Shown one piece after another: positions 29,611 through 29,652 of a DNA stretch of 29,652 nucleotides. The notes under the pieces are model-generated. The model did not search any database, had not been told where the DNA came from, and was given only the letters and a program-made list of their open reading frames with translations. Each line of letters starts with the position of its first letter. Within the stretch, counting starts at the first letter, position 1. Source of the stretch: a virus; IMG/VR virus record IMGVR_UViG_3300036945_000206, positions 1 through 29,652 of that record; one strand, given 5' to 3'. The translations under genes and the position numbers were made by a program.

Positions 29611-29652
29611 TTATGCGTGACAGGCAACACATTCACCGCTACTGGCACTCAC
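29611..29652 (-). CDS. C-terminus of upstream protein ending GECVACHA
   Basis: Only the last 13 codons and the TAA (29611-29613) are in the window; the frame is open to the right edge. The visible end is SASSGECVACHA. A cysteine pair at the extreme C-terminus next to a glutaredoxin gene recalls ribonucleotide reductase large subunits, whose C-terminal CxxC/CxxxxC pair is reduced by glutaredoxin or thioredoxin. This is inference from 13 residues only; CxxCH is also the haem c pattern, which I find less likely here. Confidence 0.5.
   Translation of the reverse strand: MSASSGECVACHA

Noticed and set aside
1-29652. tRNA genes, integrase, phage RNA polymerase, insertion sequences
   Set aside because: I looked for cloverleaf-like segments and characteristic protein motifs on both strands and found none I could support; such genes may lie outside this window.
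29611-29652. Cytochrome c (CxxCH) protein end
   Set aside because: CVACH fits the haem motif, but a haem site two residues from the C-terminus is implausible, and the glutaredoxin neighbour favours a redox cysteine pair.

Overview
The window looks like about 30 kb of the genome of a short-tailed (podovirus-type) double-stranded DNA phage. The evidence is a T7-style DNA polymerase and primase-helicase, a full packaging, head and tail-tube gene set, a run of three large Gln/Ala-rich internal (ejection-type) proteins, and a lysis cassette. The genes are densely packed, often with ATGA or TAATG stop/start overlaps, and the ribosome binding sites are of the AGGAG type. Sigma70-like promoters and E. 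coli-type LexA-like operators point to a proteobacterial host, probably beta or gamma. The composite 'PVAW...PLTDEEI...AKLKAKNSL' proteins resemble ones I associate with phages and prophages of Burkholderiales-like hosts, but this is a weak pointer. No phage RNA polymerase, integrase or CI-type repressor is visible here; the window does not contain the whole genome.

Layout. (1) Positions 1-8,866, all minus strand: an accessory/early block of many tiny genes (5,732-8,866), then a second block read from a perfect sigma70 promoter at 5,718-5,745 that leads to small proteins, two mosaic proteins, a T7 gp4-like primase-helicase, an HNH-type nuclease, a Cys-rich small protein and DNA polymerase, which runs off the left edge. 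(2) Positions 8,867-9,826: a non-coding divergent control region of almost 1 kb. (3) Positions 9,827-27,518, plus strand: zinc-ribbon protein, small and large terminase, portal, two small proteins, scaffold, capsid, terminator, tail fibre with an S74 chaperone, tail tube/stabiliser proteins, collar-like fibre, cupin, three internal virion proteins, M15 endolysin, 3-TM holin and a second small membrane protein. (4) A strong terminator at 27,531-27,565 separates the convergent strands. (5) Positions 29,652-27,569, minus strand: C-terminus of an unseen protein, HNH nuclease, glutaredoxin, PhoH-like ATPase and ClpP-like protease. If the genome is circular or circularly permuted, this set is the distal end of the leftward program that starts near 8,900.

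The most unusual part is the divergent control region. It holds a 16-bp site identical to the chromosomal parS sequence bound by host ParB (9,002-9,017), one weaker and two tandem strong matches to the LexA SOS box (8,976-8,995; 9,144-9,163; 9,162-9,181), further dyads, and candidate promoters in both directions. A 43-nt element matching at 39 positions occurs once downstream of the rightward promoter (9,584-9,626) and once, in the same orientation relative to transcription, downstream of the leftward promoter (5,636-5,678). Together these suggest a phage that reads host DNA damage and may be tethered to, or segregated by, the host ParABS system, with a shared leader control element in its two main transcripts. 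This is inference from sequence; none of it is demonstrated.
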